Source of the DNA: JANQIO01 sp965601975
GTDB lineage: Bacteria > Pseudomonadota > Gammaproteobacteria > Pseudomonadales > Halieaceae
Length of the DNA: 64,000 bases
Direction: 5' to 3'
Assembly (NCBI GenBank): GCA_965601975.1
Contig: OZ271856.1
Coordinates: 1,550,001 to 1,614,000 of the forward strand
Made by a program: the position numbers and the translations under genes. This document shows positions 16,915 to 25,484 of this stretch, piece after piece; the stretch's first letter is position 1, and each line of letters begins with the position of its first letter. The notes beneath the pieces were generated by a model. It had not been told where the DNA came from and did not search any database. It saw only the letters and a list, made by a program, of their open reading frames with translations.

Positions 16915-18108
16915 ATGAGCACAACGGAAACGGACGCAAAGTTGGCCGTCACGGACGAAGCCCAGCTGAAATCAGATCTGCACTTGTTGGACCCTGGGAC
17001 ATTGCAGGCGGATCCCTCTGCCGATCAGGCGCTCGCTGCACAATGCAGCCAGGTGGTGGCATCTTTGCTGGCACTCGACCCGGCTGATCACGATTCTCGT
17101 CAGGCTGGAATCTTTGCGGCAGAAAACATGGCGCAGGAGGTTCAGAGTGCGTCAGCGGCAAAGCTGGATATGTTGAATGCCCCGATCCATCGAATCGCAG
17201 GGCTGGACAACGATAACCAGGGTATCGGGACTTCGCTGGCGGCCCTGAAGGTCGAGGTGGAGAAGGCCGACCCCCGCAAGTTTGATTTCGACCCTGGCTG
17301 GTTCACACGGCTGATCGGCAATCTGCCCTTTATTGGCCCGCCGATGAAACGGTACTTCGTTCAGTACGAAAGCGCGCGGACGGTAATCGATTCCATCGTC
17401 AGATCCCTCGACATCGGGAGAGAGCAACTTTTGCGCGACAACGTGATTCTTTCCGACGATCAGAAGAATATGCGGGAGCTGGCGGCCAGGCTTGAAAAAG
17501 CAATCAAGCTGGGCCAGCTCATCGATCAAAAACTAGATGAGGAACTCACCGCACTCCCTGCCGACGATCCGAGAGTGAAATTTCTAAGCGAAGAAGTCCT
17601 GTTTTCCCTGCGGCAGCGTGTGATCGATGTTCAGCAGCAGCTGGCAGTCAATCAACAAGGTATCCTGGCAACTGAGCTAATTATTCGGAACAACAAGGAA
17701 CTGGTGCGAGGCGTCAACCGCGCTATCAATGTTACTTCGAGAGCGCTGCAAGTGGCGGCCACCATAGCCATTGCCCTTGCCGATCAGAAGCAGGTTCTCG
17801 ATAAAGTGGAGTCCGTAAACCAGACCACTTCGGACCTCATCGCCGGCACCGCGCAGCAACTCAAGGAGCAGGGGTCGCAGATCCATAAGCAGGCATCCAC
17901 GGCCATGCTGGATATTGAGTCACTGAAGTCAGCCTTTGCAGATATTGATGTCGCTATCGATGAACTTTTCCGCTTTCGAAGCGAAGCTCTGCCCAGGATG
18001 GCCCAGACTGTCAGCGAACTCGACCAGGTCACAAGCAAGGCCCAGCAATCCCTCGCACGAATTGACGCATCAAGCCAGTCCGAAGGCCTCATCAAGATTG
18101 ACGTGTGA
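16915..18108 (+). CDS. TelA family (toxic anion resistance) coiled-coil protein
   Basis: 397 residues from ATG 16915, with AAGGA 7 bases upstream. The central and C-terminal parts match the TelA/KlaA family (PF05816): LPFIGPPMKRYFVQYESA, a long helical body, RQRVIDVQQQLAVNQQG, LIIRNNKELVRGVNRAINVT, ALADQKQVLDKVESVNQTTS and LIAGTAQQLKEQGSQIHKQA. The family is linked to tellurite and other toxic-anion or envelope stress tolerance, but its biochemistry is poorly known. No membrane segment or enzyme motif is seen. First gene of a tight three-gene operon: its stop overlaps the helicase GTG start (GTGA). Confidence 0.85.
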   Translation: MSTTETDAKLAVTDEAQLKSDLHLLDPGTLQADPSADQALAAQCSQVVASLLALDPADHDSRQAGIFAAENMAQEVQSASAAKLDMLNAPIHRIAGLDNDNQGIGTSLAALKVEVEKADPRKFDFDPGWFTRLIGNLPFIGPPMKRYFVQYESARTVIDSIVRSLDIGREQLLRDNVILSDDQKNMRELAARLEKAIKLGQLIDQKLDEELTALPADDPRVKFLSEEVLFSLRQRVIDVQQQLAVNQQGILATELIIRNNKELVRGVNRAINVTSRALQVAATIAIALADQKQVLDKVESVNQTTSDLIAGTAQQLKEQGSQIHKQASTAMLDIESLKSAFADIDVAIDELFRFRSEALPRMAQTVSELDQVTSKAQQSLARIDASSQSEGLIKIDV

Positions 18109-20738
18109 GTTCGTTCCCCTCTGACCTCCAGTTCATATACGACTGGAGGCCCTACCAGCAACGTGTGCTCCAGGAGTTGGAAGAGCACATGGGCGACTCC
18201 CATTTGCATCTCGTTGCGGCGCCGGGAGCAGGGAAAACGATTCTCGGGCTGGAGGTCGCCCGGCGCATCAACAGAAAGACCCTTGTGCTTGTGCCCTCGC
18301 TCACAATCAGAAACCAGTGGCTCAGCAGATTCCAGGACCTGTTCAGGACCGAAAACTGTGGAGTCGGTGAGCTATGCAGCACGGAATTGGACGGTGATGC
18401 CCAGCTCACGGTAACAACCTACCAGTCTCTTCACGCAGCAAAAAAGCATCGCGATCAGGGCATCGCTGACCTCACGGATTTTGAAACGCTTGTCCTGGAC
18501 GAGGCCCACCATTTGAGGAACGAATGGTGGAAAGTGCTTATAGAGCTGAAGGACCAGCTAGAGTCGCTCAAGCTGGTTTCTCTCACGGCCACGCCGCCCT
18601 ACGACGTACCCGCCCGCGAGTGGAATCGCTACTTCGAAATGTGCGGCCCGATCGATTCCATCATATCGGTGCCGGAGCTGGTGAAGGAGGGGAACCTCTG
18701 CCCACACCAGGACTTTGTCTACTTCAGCCTGCCCTCGGAACTTGAGCAGCGCGATATCCGTGAATTTCGGCAGCAGCTGGAGGATCTCAAGACCTGGTTG
18801 ATGGCTTCCGATGGATTTTCGCGGGCGCTGTTGGGCCACCCCTGGGTAAGCAATTTTGAGGCTGTGGAAAACCAGGAAGAGATCCTCGCGCAGCCTGAAA
18901 TATTTGCCTCGCAGGTCATATTCCTCAACGCGCTGGGATTCGAGTGCAAGAGCCAGAAGGAGTTGCTGGGAGTGGCAGAGAGTACCGTGCCGTCGCCCGA
19001 CGACGAGTGGTACGAGGTGCTGCTCACTGACATGGTGGCAAAGAACGGCGAAAAGTATGACCAGACCGCGGCGTTCAAGAAGGAGCTGCGCCACCGCCTG
19101 ACCTCGATGCATGCGGTGGCGCGTGGAAAGGTCTCGCTCACCAGCCCGGAAAGCCTAGACAAGTGTCTCCGGCACAGTGAGAGCAAACTGCAAAGTACCC
19201 TGGAGATTTTCGAGCTGGAGCGGAGCTTGATGGGTGATGAGCTGCGCATGGTGGTTCTCACCGATTTCATCCGCAAAGAGTATCTGGAACAGCCCATCCA
19301 TGAAGCCACTGGACTTCGACTGGGGGCGGTACCTATTTTCCAGCGCGTACGGGAAGAACACGGGAGCTCAATACCCCTGGCTCTCCTGACCGGAAGCCTG
19401 GTCGTTATGCCGGCAGACAAGGTGTCAGTTTTCATTGATGAGCTCAAGGCGCGAGACACCGCCGAGACGTCGCCCCGATTTGTTCCGCTGCTGAGTGACC
19501 CATCCTATGTGCGATTGAGTGTCTCGGATTCCACCCGGCAACTGACGGTAGGTGCGGTAACGGAGATGTTCAATCGGGGCCACATACATCTGATCGTCGG
19601 AACCACTGCGCTCCTCGGTGAGGGTTGGGACGCGCCATCAACGAACACGCTCGTCATTGCCAGCGCATCCTCCACTTATGTGCAAACCAACCAGGTGAGG
19701 GGAAGGGCGATTCGCACCAATCCCGGCGTTCCAGACAAGGTATCCAGCATCTGGCATCTTGCCTGCATCGAGCCTGATTCGACGCGCGGGGGCTGGGATT
19801 TTGAAAAACTGAAGAGTCGATTCTCGGCATTCGAAGGTGTGAGCTACGCAGGCGACAGCATTCAAAGTGGCTTTGAGCGGTTGCACCACGTACCGCGGCT
19901 GTGGTCCGCTGAATCGGTGCATTCCCTCAACCAGACCAGCACGGAACTGGCTGCCGACAGGCTTGCCACAGCAACGGCGTGGTCGAAAGCGTTGGCGCCG
20001 ACGGCAAGGGCCAGGCGGAACGGCATTGTCGAAGAAATTCGCGTGCCCAATGAGTCCATTCAAAGGCTGGATTTCTTTTCCCACCCGAAAGATCGAACGC
20101 TTACCCTCGGGAACCTGACCGGTGCAACGATCCTGGCAGGTGCTGCTCTCACGCCCGGGCTGCCGCTTGTAGCAGGATATGCCGGTGCCGCTCTGGGTCT
20201 CGCGATACTGTCGAAAGATCTCGGGCCGAGGTACTGGAAAGACTGGGCCCAGGTATTGCGGGTGGGTGTGGGGCCCGTCGCTCTGGGCAGGCTGGCGGAA
20301 GTTATTCTCGGTACGCTGTGTGAACTGCAGTTGATCAAGACCGACCGCTCCGACATTAAGCTGGAATTCATGCCAACCCGAGATGGCGACGGTGCTTGTC
20401 ACATTCTCGGTTGCAGTCTGTTCGAATCGGACCTGTTTGTTCGTAGCATGGAAGAAGTGCTGGATCCGGTTGAAAACCCCAGGTACCTGATCTGGAGGCC
20501 ACACCCCAACCGAAAAATGGCGCAGCTGGGGGAAGGGGATTTCCATAATGCCCCAGGGGTTGTGTCGACCAGGAAGCAGGCCGATGTTTTGCTCAGGCAC
20601 TGGAAGTCCAGGCTAGGGAGCGCGGAGCTCCTCTACACGCGCCACAAAGAAGGGCGGAAAGCCCTGCTCAAGGCAAGGGCCAGGGCCTGGGTGAATCATC
20701 ACAACAAGCTTTCAGAGCGACAGAGTGTTTGGAAATAG
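18105..20738 (+). CDS. SF2 (DEAD/DEAH-type) helicase with a C-terminal membrane hairpin
   Basis: 877 residues. Helicase motifs in order: Walker A APGAGKTIL (about residues 38-46), Ia VLVPSLTIRNQW, DEAH box VLDEAHHL (about 131), motif III SLTATPP (about 158), motif V VGTTALLGEGWDAPSTN (about 504) and motif VI QVRGRAIRTNP (about 530). The spacing is that of UvrB/RecG/Type III-restriction-like SF2 proteins. Unusually, residues about 668-710 form two hydrophobic helices (GATILAGAALTPGLPLVAGY, AGAALGLAIL). A unique, soluble tail of about 160 residues follows. It overlaps telA by 4 bp and abuts the next gene. I do not recognise a named family for the whole architecture; genome defence or stress-linked DNA/RNA processing are guesses. 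Confidence 0.8.
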   Translation: MSSFPSDLQFIYDWRPYQQRVLQELEEHMGDSHLHLVAAPGAGKTILGLEVARRINRKTLVLVPSLTIRNQWLSRFQDLFRTENCGVGELCSTELDGDAQLTVTTYQSLHAAKKHRDQGIADLTDFETLVLDEAHHLRNEWWKVLIELKDQLESLKLVSLTATPPYDVPAREWNRYFEMCGPIDSIISVPELVKEGNLCPHQDFVYFSLPSELEQRDIREFRQQLEDLKTWLMASDGFSRALLGHPWVSNFEAVENQEEILAQPEIFASQVIFLNALGFECKSQKELLGVAESTVPSPDDEWYEVLLTDMVAKNGEKYDQTAAFKKELRHRLTSMHAVARGKVSLTSPESLDKCLRHSESKLQSTLEIFELERSLMGDELRMVVLTDFIRKEYLEQPIHEATGLRLGAVPIFQRVREEHGSSIPLALLTGSLVVMPADKVSVFIDELKARDTAETSPRFVPLLSDPSYVRLSVSDSTRQLTVGAVTEMFNRGHIHLIVGTTALLGEGWDAPSTNTLVIASASSTYVQTNQVRGRAIRTNPGVPDKVSSIWHLACIEPDSTRGGWDFEKLKSRFSAFEGVSYAGDSIQSGFERLHHVPRLWSAESVHSLNQTSTELAADRLATATAWSKALAPTARARRNGIVEEIRVPNESIQRLDFFSHPKDRTLTLGNLTGATILAGAALTPGLPLVAGYAGAALGLAILSKDLGPRYWKDWAQVLRVGVGPVALGRLAEVILGTLCELQLIKTDRSDIKLEFMPTRDGDGACHILGCSLFESDLFVRSMEEVLDPVENPRYLIWRPHPNRKMAQLGEGDFHNAPGVVSTRKQADVLLRHWKSRLGSAELLYTRHKEGRKALLKARARAWVNHHNKLSERQSVWK

Positions 20739-21485
20739 ATGCGCTATAGCAGAGACCTCGTAGTCGACCGGACGACTATCCGTCACGCGATTGTGGCGCA
20801 GTCGGCCAGGCATCCCGCCACACTGGTGTCCGCAGGCCTGGGTGTATCTGCGGTGGGGGCCGGTGCCCTGCTGGGGCTTGGCTGGGTCGCCATAGTTGCG
20901 GGGTCGGCACTCATACCTGCCGGGTTTCTTTTCAACAGCCTGTTTAGAGCCGGCACGTTTCAGGGCCGGTTTCTTCGCGATGTCGAACTCGAACTCCAGC
21001 GCAATCGCCAGAAGCGCTTCGGCGAAGTGCGTGCAGACTTGTACGATCTTGCCAACCAGCTCCCGGCCAAAGACGAGGCGGGGGATCTGGCCGCGGCGGC
21101 ACTGGTACAGTTCAATGATGGCCATGACAAGTTTGACAGGTTCATGGAGGCGCTCGATCGAAAACTGTACCCGGGAGAGCTCGCCCACGCCCGAAATCAT
21201 GCCGCGGCCAATGAGTTCATTTTGAAGATTGTCGAGCAGCTCGGATACGCGAGTGAGCTCATCGCGATGGGTGTGGATGACCGGGACAGTGAGCTGCGGC
21301 AGGATCAACTGTCCGCAGTCAGGGGCCTGCTTTCGGATAACCAGAAGGCGCTCGATGCTTTTGAGAATTCCCTCTTCAGGGTCGTGCAGCTGAAGGACAT
21401 TGAGCACACAAGCTCCGCGGAAATCGAAGAGATCGTGCACCAGTTGGAGACTCTAGCCGCGCAGGTGGATCGGCTGAAGTCCTAG
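20739..21485 (+). CDS. Membrane-anchored helical protein, third gene of the telA-helicase operon
   Basis: 248 residues starting directly after the helicase stop (TAG ATG). Two adjacent hydrophobic segments, about residues 28-43 and 46-66 (VSAGLGVSAVGAGALLGLG, VAIVAGSALIPAGFLFNSLF), are followed by a cytoplasmic alpha-helical region with coiled-coil character to the end (SSAEIEEIVHQLETLAAQVD). I do not recognise the family. XpaC-type proteins, which accompany telA in Firmicutes, have a comparable membrane-hairpin-plus-helix layout, but I see no clear sequence match. Likely a membrane partner of the TelA-like protein and the helicase. Confidence 0.7.
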   Translation: MRYSRDLVVDRTTIRHAIVAQSARHPATLVSAGLGVSAVGAGALLGLGWVAIVAGSALIPAGFLFNSLFRAGTFQGRFLRDVELELQRNRQKRFGEVRADLYDLANQLPAKDEAGDLAAAALVQFNDGHDKFDRFMEALDRKLYPGELAHARNHAAANEFILKIVEQLGYASELIAMGVDDRDSELRQDQLSAVRGLLSDNQKALDAFENSLFRVVQLKDIEHTSSAEIEEIVHQLETLAAQVDRLKS

Positions 21486-21538
21486 AAAGGCAATAGATTC
21501 AGTAAGTTAGTCTGCTGCCCCGATGACCCGGGTAGGCG

Positions 21539-22441
21539 TCATGAGCTCGCCGCCTGCGCACGCAACACGCGTGCGCGCTTGTCCTCGCCGTCGTGGCTCC
21601 AGCCGGGCGCCAGGAACAGGTAACGCAACTTGTCCCGCCACTTGTCGGCTCGCCTGACATCGCGCCAGATCGAGGCATACTCGTGGCCCAGCACCGTCAG
21701 CACGCTGTTGCCGTCGATATTTTTCGTGAGGCCATAGACCACAGGCTCCGCGTCGACTTCAGGGCTGAAGGTACCGAACAGCCTGTCCCAGATAATCAGC
21801 ACGCCGCCGTGGTTGCAGTCCAGGTAGCGCACGTTGGAGCCGTGGTGCACCCGGTGGTGGGAGGGTGTGTTGAATACAAACTCGATCCAGGCCGGCAGGC
21901 GGCGCACTGCCTGGGTGTGCACCCAGAACTGGTAGAACAGGTTGATGCTGATCATGGTGATGATCATGCCCGGGTCGAAACCCAGCAGGGGCAGCCACAG
22001 CCAGAACAGGAACTTGTGCACGCGCTCGCCCACACCCTGGCGCAGGGCCGTGCCCAGGTTGAGGTACTGGGAGGAATGGTGATTGACGTGGCCGGCCCAC
22101 AGCAGGCGCACCTCGTGGTTGGCCCGGTGAAACCAGTAGTAGCTGAAGTCGTCCAGGAAAAACAGCGCCAGCCAGGCCCACCACTGCCGGTCGACCACAT
22201 CGCGCAGGGGGCTGATGTCGTGCAGGTAGATCATCAGCAGCACCGCCACCAGGCGCGGCAGCAGTTCCACAAGGCCGGCGGCTACCAGCATGCTCAGGGA
22301 GACGAAAGTATCCCGCGCGCGATACCAGCCCAGGGACTGGCGGCGTGACCACAGCGCCTCGACCACGATTGCCGCCAGGTACAGCGGAATCGCGAACAGG
22401 CTGAGGTCGTCCTGGAGTATTTGTTGAAGTGCGTCTTCCAT
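21539..22441 (-). CDS. Sterol desaturase/fatty acid hydroxylase family protein
   Basis: 300 residues from ATG 22439-22441 (MEDALQQILQDDLSLFAIPL); a TTG start 14 codons upstream is possible. The family's histidine clusters, which hold a diiron centre, are present: WFHRANHEVRLLW, HVNHHSSQYLN and SHHRVHHGSN, set between membrane segments. These integral membrane enzymes use O2 to hydroxylate or desaturate sterols, fatty chains or carotenoids. Bacterial members often act on lipid tails of unknown kind. A palindrome (21556-21576) lies in the last codons. It stands alone between two plus-strand units. Confidence 0.87.
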   Translation of the reverse strand: MEDALQQILQDDLSLFAIPLYLAAIVVEALWSRRQSLGWYRARDTFVSLSMLVAAGLVELLPRLVAVLLMIYLHDISPLRDVVDRQWWAWLALFFLDDFSYYWFHRANHEVRLLWAGHVNHHSSQYLNLGTALRQGVGERVHKFLFWLWLPLLGFDPGMIITMISINLFYQFWVHTQAVRRLPAWIEFVFNTPSHHRVHHGSNVRYLDCNHGGVLIIWDRLFGTFSPEVDAEPVVYGLTKNIDGNSVLTVLGHEYASIWRDVRRADKWRDKLRYLFLAPGWSHDGEDKRARVLRAQAASS

Positions 22442-22603
22442 GTGGGCAAATATTAACGCATGGGGCGGGCCCAAACCCTTCAATTTCCCGGGCCTGGTTA
22501 AAGCACGCGTACCGGGAGTCGCCCGCAGCGCTGGCCACGCGGTACGCCGGCTGCAAGACTATTCGCTGTCAATTCTGTCCGCGCCAGTGCCGGAGGCCCC
22601 GCC

Positions 22604-24145
22604 ATGTCGATCTATGAGTCTATCGAGTCCAGCGACTCTCGCCGCAGGCTGCAACTCAGGAGCCCGGTTACGCTGGAACCCACCGGGGAACTGGTCTGCG
22701 CCAATCAGGAGGATGTGGCCGAGGCCATCGCGCGCGCCCGACAGGCCCAGCCCGCCTGGGCCGCACTCAGCTTTGCCGATAGGGCCGCGATCATGCAGCG
22801 TGCCTGCCAGCTGGTGGTGGAAAAGGCCGACCTGATCATGGACACGGTGGTCAGCGAGACCGGCAAGGCGCGCACCGATGCCATGAGCATGGAAGTCTTT
22901 TCGGTGGCCGACTCGCTCTGCTACTACGCCAAGCACGCGGAGAGTTTCCTCAAGCCGCGCACCCGCAAGGTCCACGGCGTGCTGGGCTTTACCAAGAAGC
23001 TGCACATCACCTACAAACCGCTGGGGGTGGTGGGGCTCATCACACCCTGGAACGGTCCCTTTGTGCTGGTGATGAACCAGGCCTGCCAGGCCATGCTGGC
23101 GGGCAACACCGTGGTCGCCAAGGGCAGCGAGGTGACGCCCTATTCGGCAAAGCTGGCGGAAACGATTTTCCGGGAAGCGGGCGTGCCCGAGGGCGTACTG
23201 CAGGTGCTGCTGGGGGATGGGGAAACCGGGGCCGCCATCGTCGAGGGCGGTGTCGACAAGGTGTCATTCACCGGCAGCGTCGCCACCGGGCGCAAGGTGG
23301 CGGAAGCCTGTGCCCGGCAGCTCATTCCGGTCACCCTGGAACTGGGCGGCAACGATGCGATGATCGTCTGTGCAGACGCCGACCTGGACCGGGCCGCCCA
23401 GGGCGCCTGGCTGGGCTCCTGCATGAACACCGGCCACTACTGCTGCGGTACCGAGCGCATCTACGTGGTGGAGGATGTCTACGATGCCTTTGTTGAAAAG
23501 GTGCTGGAGGCGGGACAGGGCCTGAAGCAGGGCAGTGAACACGGCTTCGATGAAAGTGTCGGTGCCGTATTCTGGGACAAGCAGATGGACATCATCGAAC
23601 GCCACGTGGACGATGCCCGCGCAAAAGGGGCGACGATTCACATGGGCGGCGCCCGCAATCCGGACCTCAAGGGTCTCTACTACCAGCCCACGGTGATGAC
23701 CGGGGTGAACAACGACATGGTCATCATGCGCGAGGAAACCTTCGGCCCGATTCTCTGCATCCAGAAGGTGCGGGACGAGGCGGAGGCGATCCGTCTCGCC
23801 AACGATTCTGAATACGGGCTGAACGGCAACGTCTGGACCCGGGACAAGGACCGGGGCCTGGCACTGGCCCTGCAGATCGACACCGGCGCCTGCTCCGTCA
23901 ATGACATGGCGGTGAGCTACGGTATCCCGGCGGCGCCCTTCGGCGGCAAGAAGAATTCGGGGGTAGGGCAGGTCAACGGCAAGAAGGGCCTGCGCGGCTA
24001 CTGTCATGAGATGCCGGTGGTGGTGGAGAAACGGGGCGGCAAGATGCCTAATGCCTACCCCTACAACGTCAAGACCTCTGAGGGCATGCTCAAGTTCATG
24101 CAGATTCTCTGGGTCAAAACACCGATCGGCCGCTGGCTGTCCTGA
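22604..24145 (+). CDS. NAD(P)-dependent aldehyde dehydrogenase
   Basis: 513 residues, full-length ALDH superfamily. The catalytic Cys is C280 (NTGHYCCGTER) and the general-base Glu about 246 (VTLELGGND). The cofactor-binding GLITPWNGPF and the EETFGPIL motif are also in place. It oxidises an aldehyde to its acid; succinate-semialdehyde-type and aromatic aldehyde enzymes look similar, so the substrate is open. The C-terminal extension of about 30 residues (YPYNVKTSEGMLKFMQILWV) may be a membrane-contact helix. It is 12 bp before the P1 peptidase gene. Confidence 0.9.
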   Translation: MSIYESIESSDSRRRLQLRSPVTLEPTGELVCANQEDVAEAIARARQAQPAWAALSFADRAAIMQRACQLVVEKADLIMDTVVSETGKARTDAMSMEVFSVADSLCYYAKHAESFLKPRTRKVHGVLGFTKKLHITYKPLGVVGLITPWNGPFVLVMNQACQAMLAGNTVVAKGSEVTPYSAKLAETIFREAGVPEGVLQVLLGDGETGAAIVEGGVDKVSFTGSVATGRKVAEACARQLIPVTLELGGNDAMIVCADADLDRAAQGAWLGSCMNTGHYCCGTERIYVVEDVYDAFVEKVLEAGQGLKQGSEHGFDESVGAVFWDKQMDIIERHVDDARAKGATIHMGGARNPDLKGLYYQPTVMTGVNNDMVIMREETFGPILCIQKVRDEAEAIRLANDSEYGLNGNVWTRDKDRGLALALQIDTGACSVNDMAVSYGIPAAPFGGKKNSGVGQVNGKKGLRGYCHEMPVVVEKRGGKMPNAYPYNVKTSEGMLKFMQILWVKTPIGRWLS

Positions 24146-24157
24146 GAGAGGTTCGCC

Positions 24158-25333
24158 ATGTATCGACGATCAAACCTGGCAAGTGCAGTCCTGCTGCTGT
24201 GCCTCGCCCTGGGTGCCCAGGCCGCAGAAGACCGGCCCCGGGCGCGGGATATCGGCCTGCAGGTCGGTATCTTCGACACGGGGCGGCACAATGCCATCAC
24301 TGATGTGAAGGGCGTTCGCGTCGGTCACAGCACGCTGGTGGCCGGTGAGGATATCCGCACCGGCGTCACTGCGATCATTCCTGCCCCCGGCAACCTGTAC
24401 ACGCATCCCGTATCGGCAGCGCTCCATGTGGGCAATGGCTACGGCAAGCTGATCGGCGAATCCCAGCTGCGGGAGTTCGGGGAGATCGAAACCCCGATCC
24501 TTCTGACCTGCACCCTGTGTGTCTGGCGCGCCGCCGACGCCCTGAAAGAATGGAACTACACCCAGCCCGGCATGGGCGAGCACACCGTGAACCCGGTGGT
24601 GGGCGAAACCAACGATGCCTGGGTCAACAATATGTGGGCCAACCCGGTGGGCGCCGAGCAGGTGTTCGAAGCGCTCGACACCGCCCGGGGCGGCCCGGTG
24701 GCCGAGGGCAGCGTTGGTGCGGGTACCGGTACCCAGGCCTTTGGCTGGAAGGGCGGTATCGGCACCAGTTCCCGCGTGCTGCCTGACAATCTCGGTGGGT
24801 TCAGCGTGGGGGTGCTGGTACAGACCAACTACGGCGGGGTGTTGTCCATGAACGGCGCGCCAGTGGGCCGGGAGCTTGGGCAATACAGCTTTCGCGATGC
24901 GCTGGCCAGTAGCCGTGGCAAGCCCGATCCCAGCGACGACGGCTCGATCATGATGGTAGTGGCCACCGACGCGCCGCTCACACCGCGCAATCTCGAACGC
25001 GTCGCCGCCCGTGCCATGATGGGCCTGGCGCGTACCGGCTCCCATGCCAGCAACGGTTCGGGAGACTACGTTATCGCCTTCTCCACCCACCCGAAGGCGC
25101 GCAAGCCCCGCAGCAGTCGCGAGCCCCTGGCCATCGAGAATCTCGCCAACGAGGAAATGACACCGCTGTTCGCCGCAACCGTCGAGGCGACAGAAGAGGC
25201 GATCTACAACGCGATACTCAAGGCCACCACCGTGCGCAGCGCCCGGGGCGAACTCAAGGCCGTTCCCCTCGATGAGGTGAAGGCCATCCTGGCGAAGTAC
25301 CGGGTGTTGAACTGGGATAAAACCCTGCGCTAG
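24158..25333 (+). CDS. Exported P1 family (DmpA-like) peptidase
   Basis: 391 residues with a signal peptide ending ALGAQA, so periplasmic. P1-family features: DVKGVRVGHSTLV at the start of the mature part, VVGETNDAWVNN, GWKGGIGTSSRVL, VGVLVQTNYGG and DDGSIMMVVATDAPL. In the family the Gly-Ser bond of the last motif is cut autocatalytically, and the exposed Ser becomes the nucleophile. Members release D-amino, beta-amino or ordinary amino acids from peptide N-termini. Likely co-transcribed with the aldehyde dehydrogenase. It adds to several exported peptidases in this window. Confidence 0.88.
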   Translation: MYRRSNLASAVLLLCLALGAQAAEDRPRARDIGLQVGIFDTGRHNAITDVKGVRVGHSTLVAGEDIRTGVTAIIPAPGNLYTHPVSAALHVGNGYGKLIGESQLREFGEIETPILLTCTLCVWRAADALKEWNYTQPGMGEHTVNPVVGETNDAWVNNMWANPVGAEQVFEALDTARGGPVAEGSVGAGTGTQAFGWKGGIGTSSRVLPDNLGGFSVGVLVQTNYGGVLSMNGAPVGRELGQYSFRDALASSRGKPDPSDDGSIMMVVATDAPLTPRNLERVAARAMMGLARTGSHASNGSGDYVIAFSTHPKARKPRSSREPLAIENLANEEMTPLFAATVEATEEAIYNAILKATTVRSARGELKAVPLDEVKAILAKYRVLNWDKTLR

Positions 25334-25484
25334 CCACCGCGGCCCGTTTACCGTGAAAAGTGTCCGCCTCGTCGCCTGTCGCTTGAGCTGGCCGTCCCCG
25401 GGACTACCCTAGAAACAAAGTATCCGGGTCAATTCGGCGGCCTGCGCTCGCACAAAGGCACGCCAGGACGGGAATAGAAAAATA

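Noticed and set aside
21556..21576. GCGCACGC-AACAC-GCGTGCGC palindrome as a terminator for the telA operon
   Set aside because: No T-run follows, and it lies within the last codons of the convergent hydroxylase gene; amino-acid coding explains it equally well.
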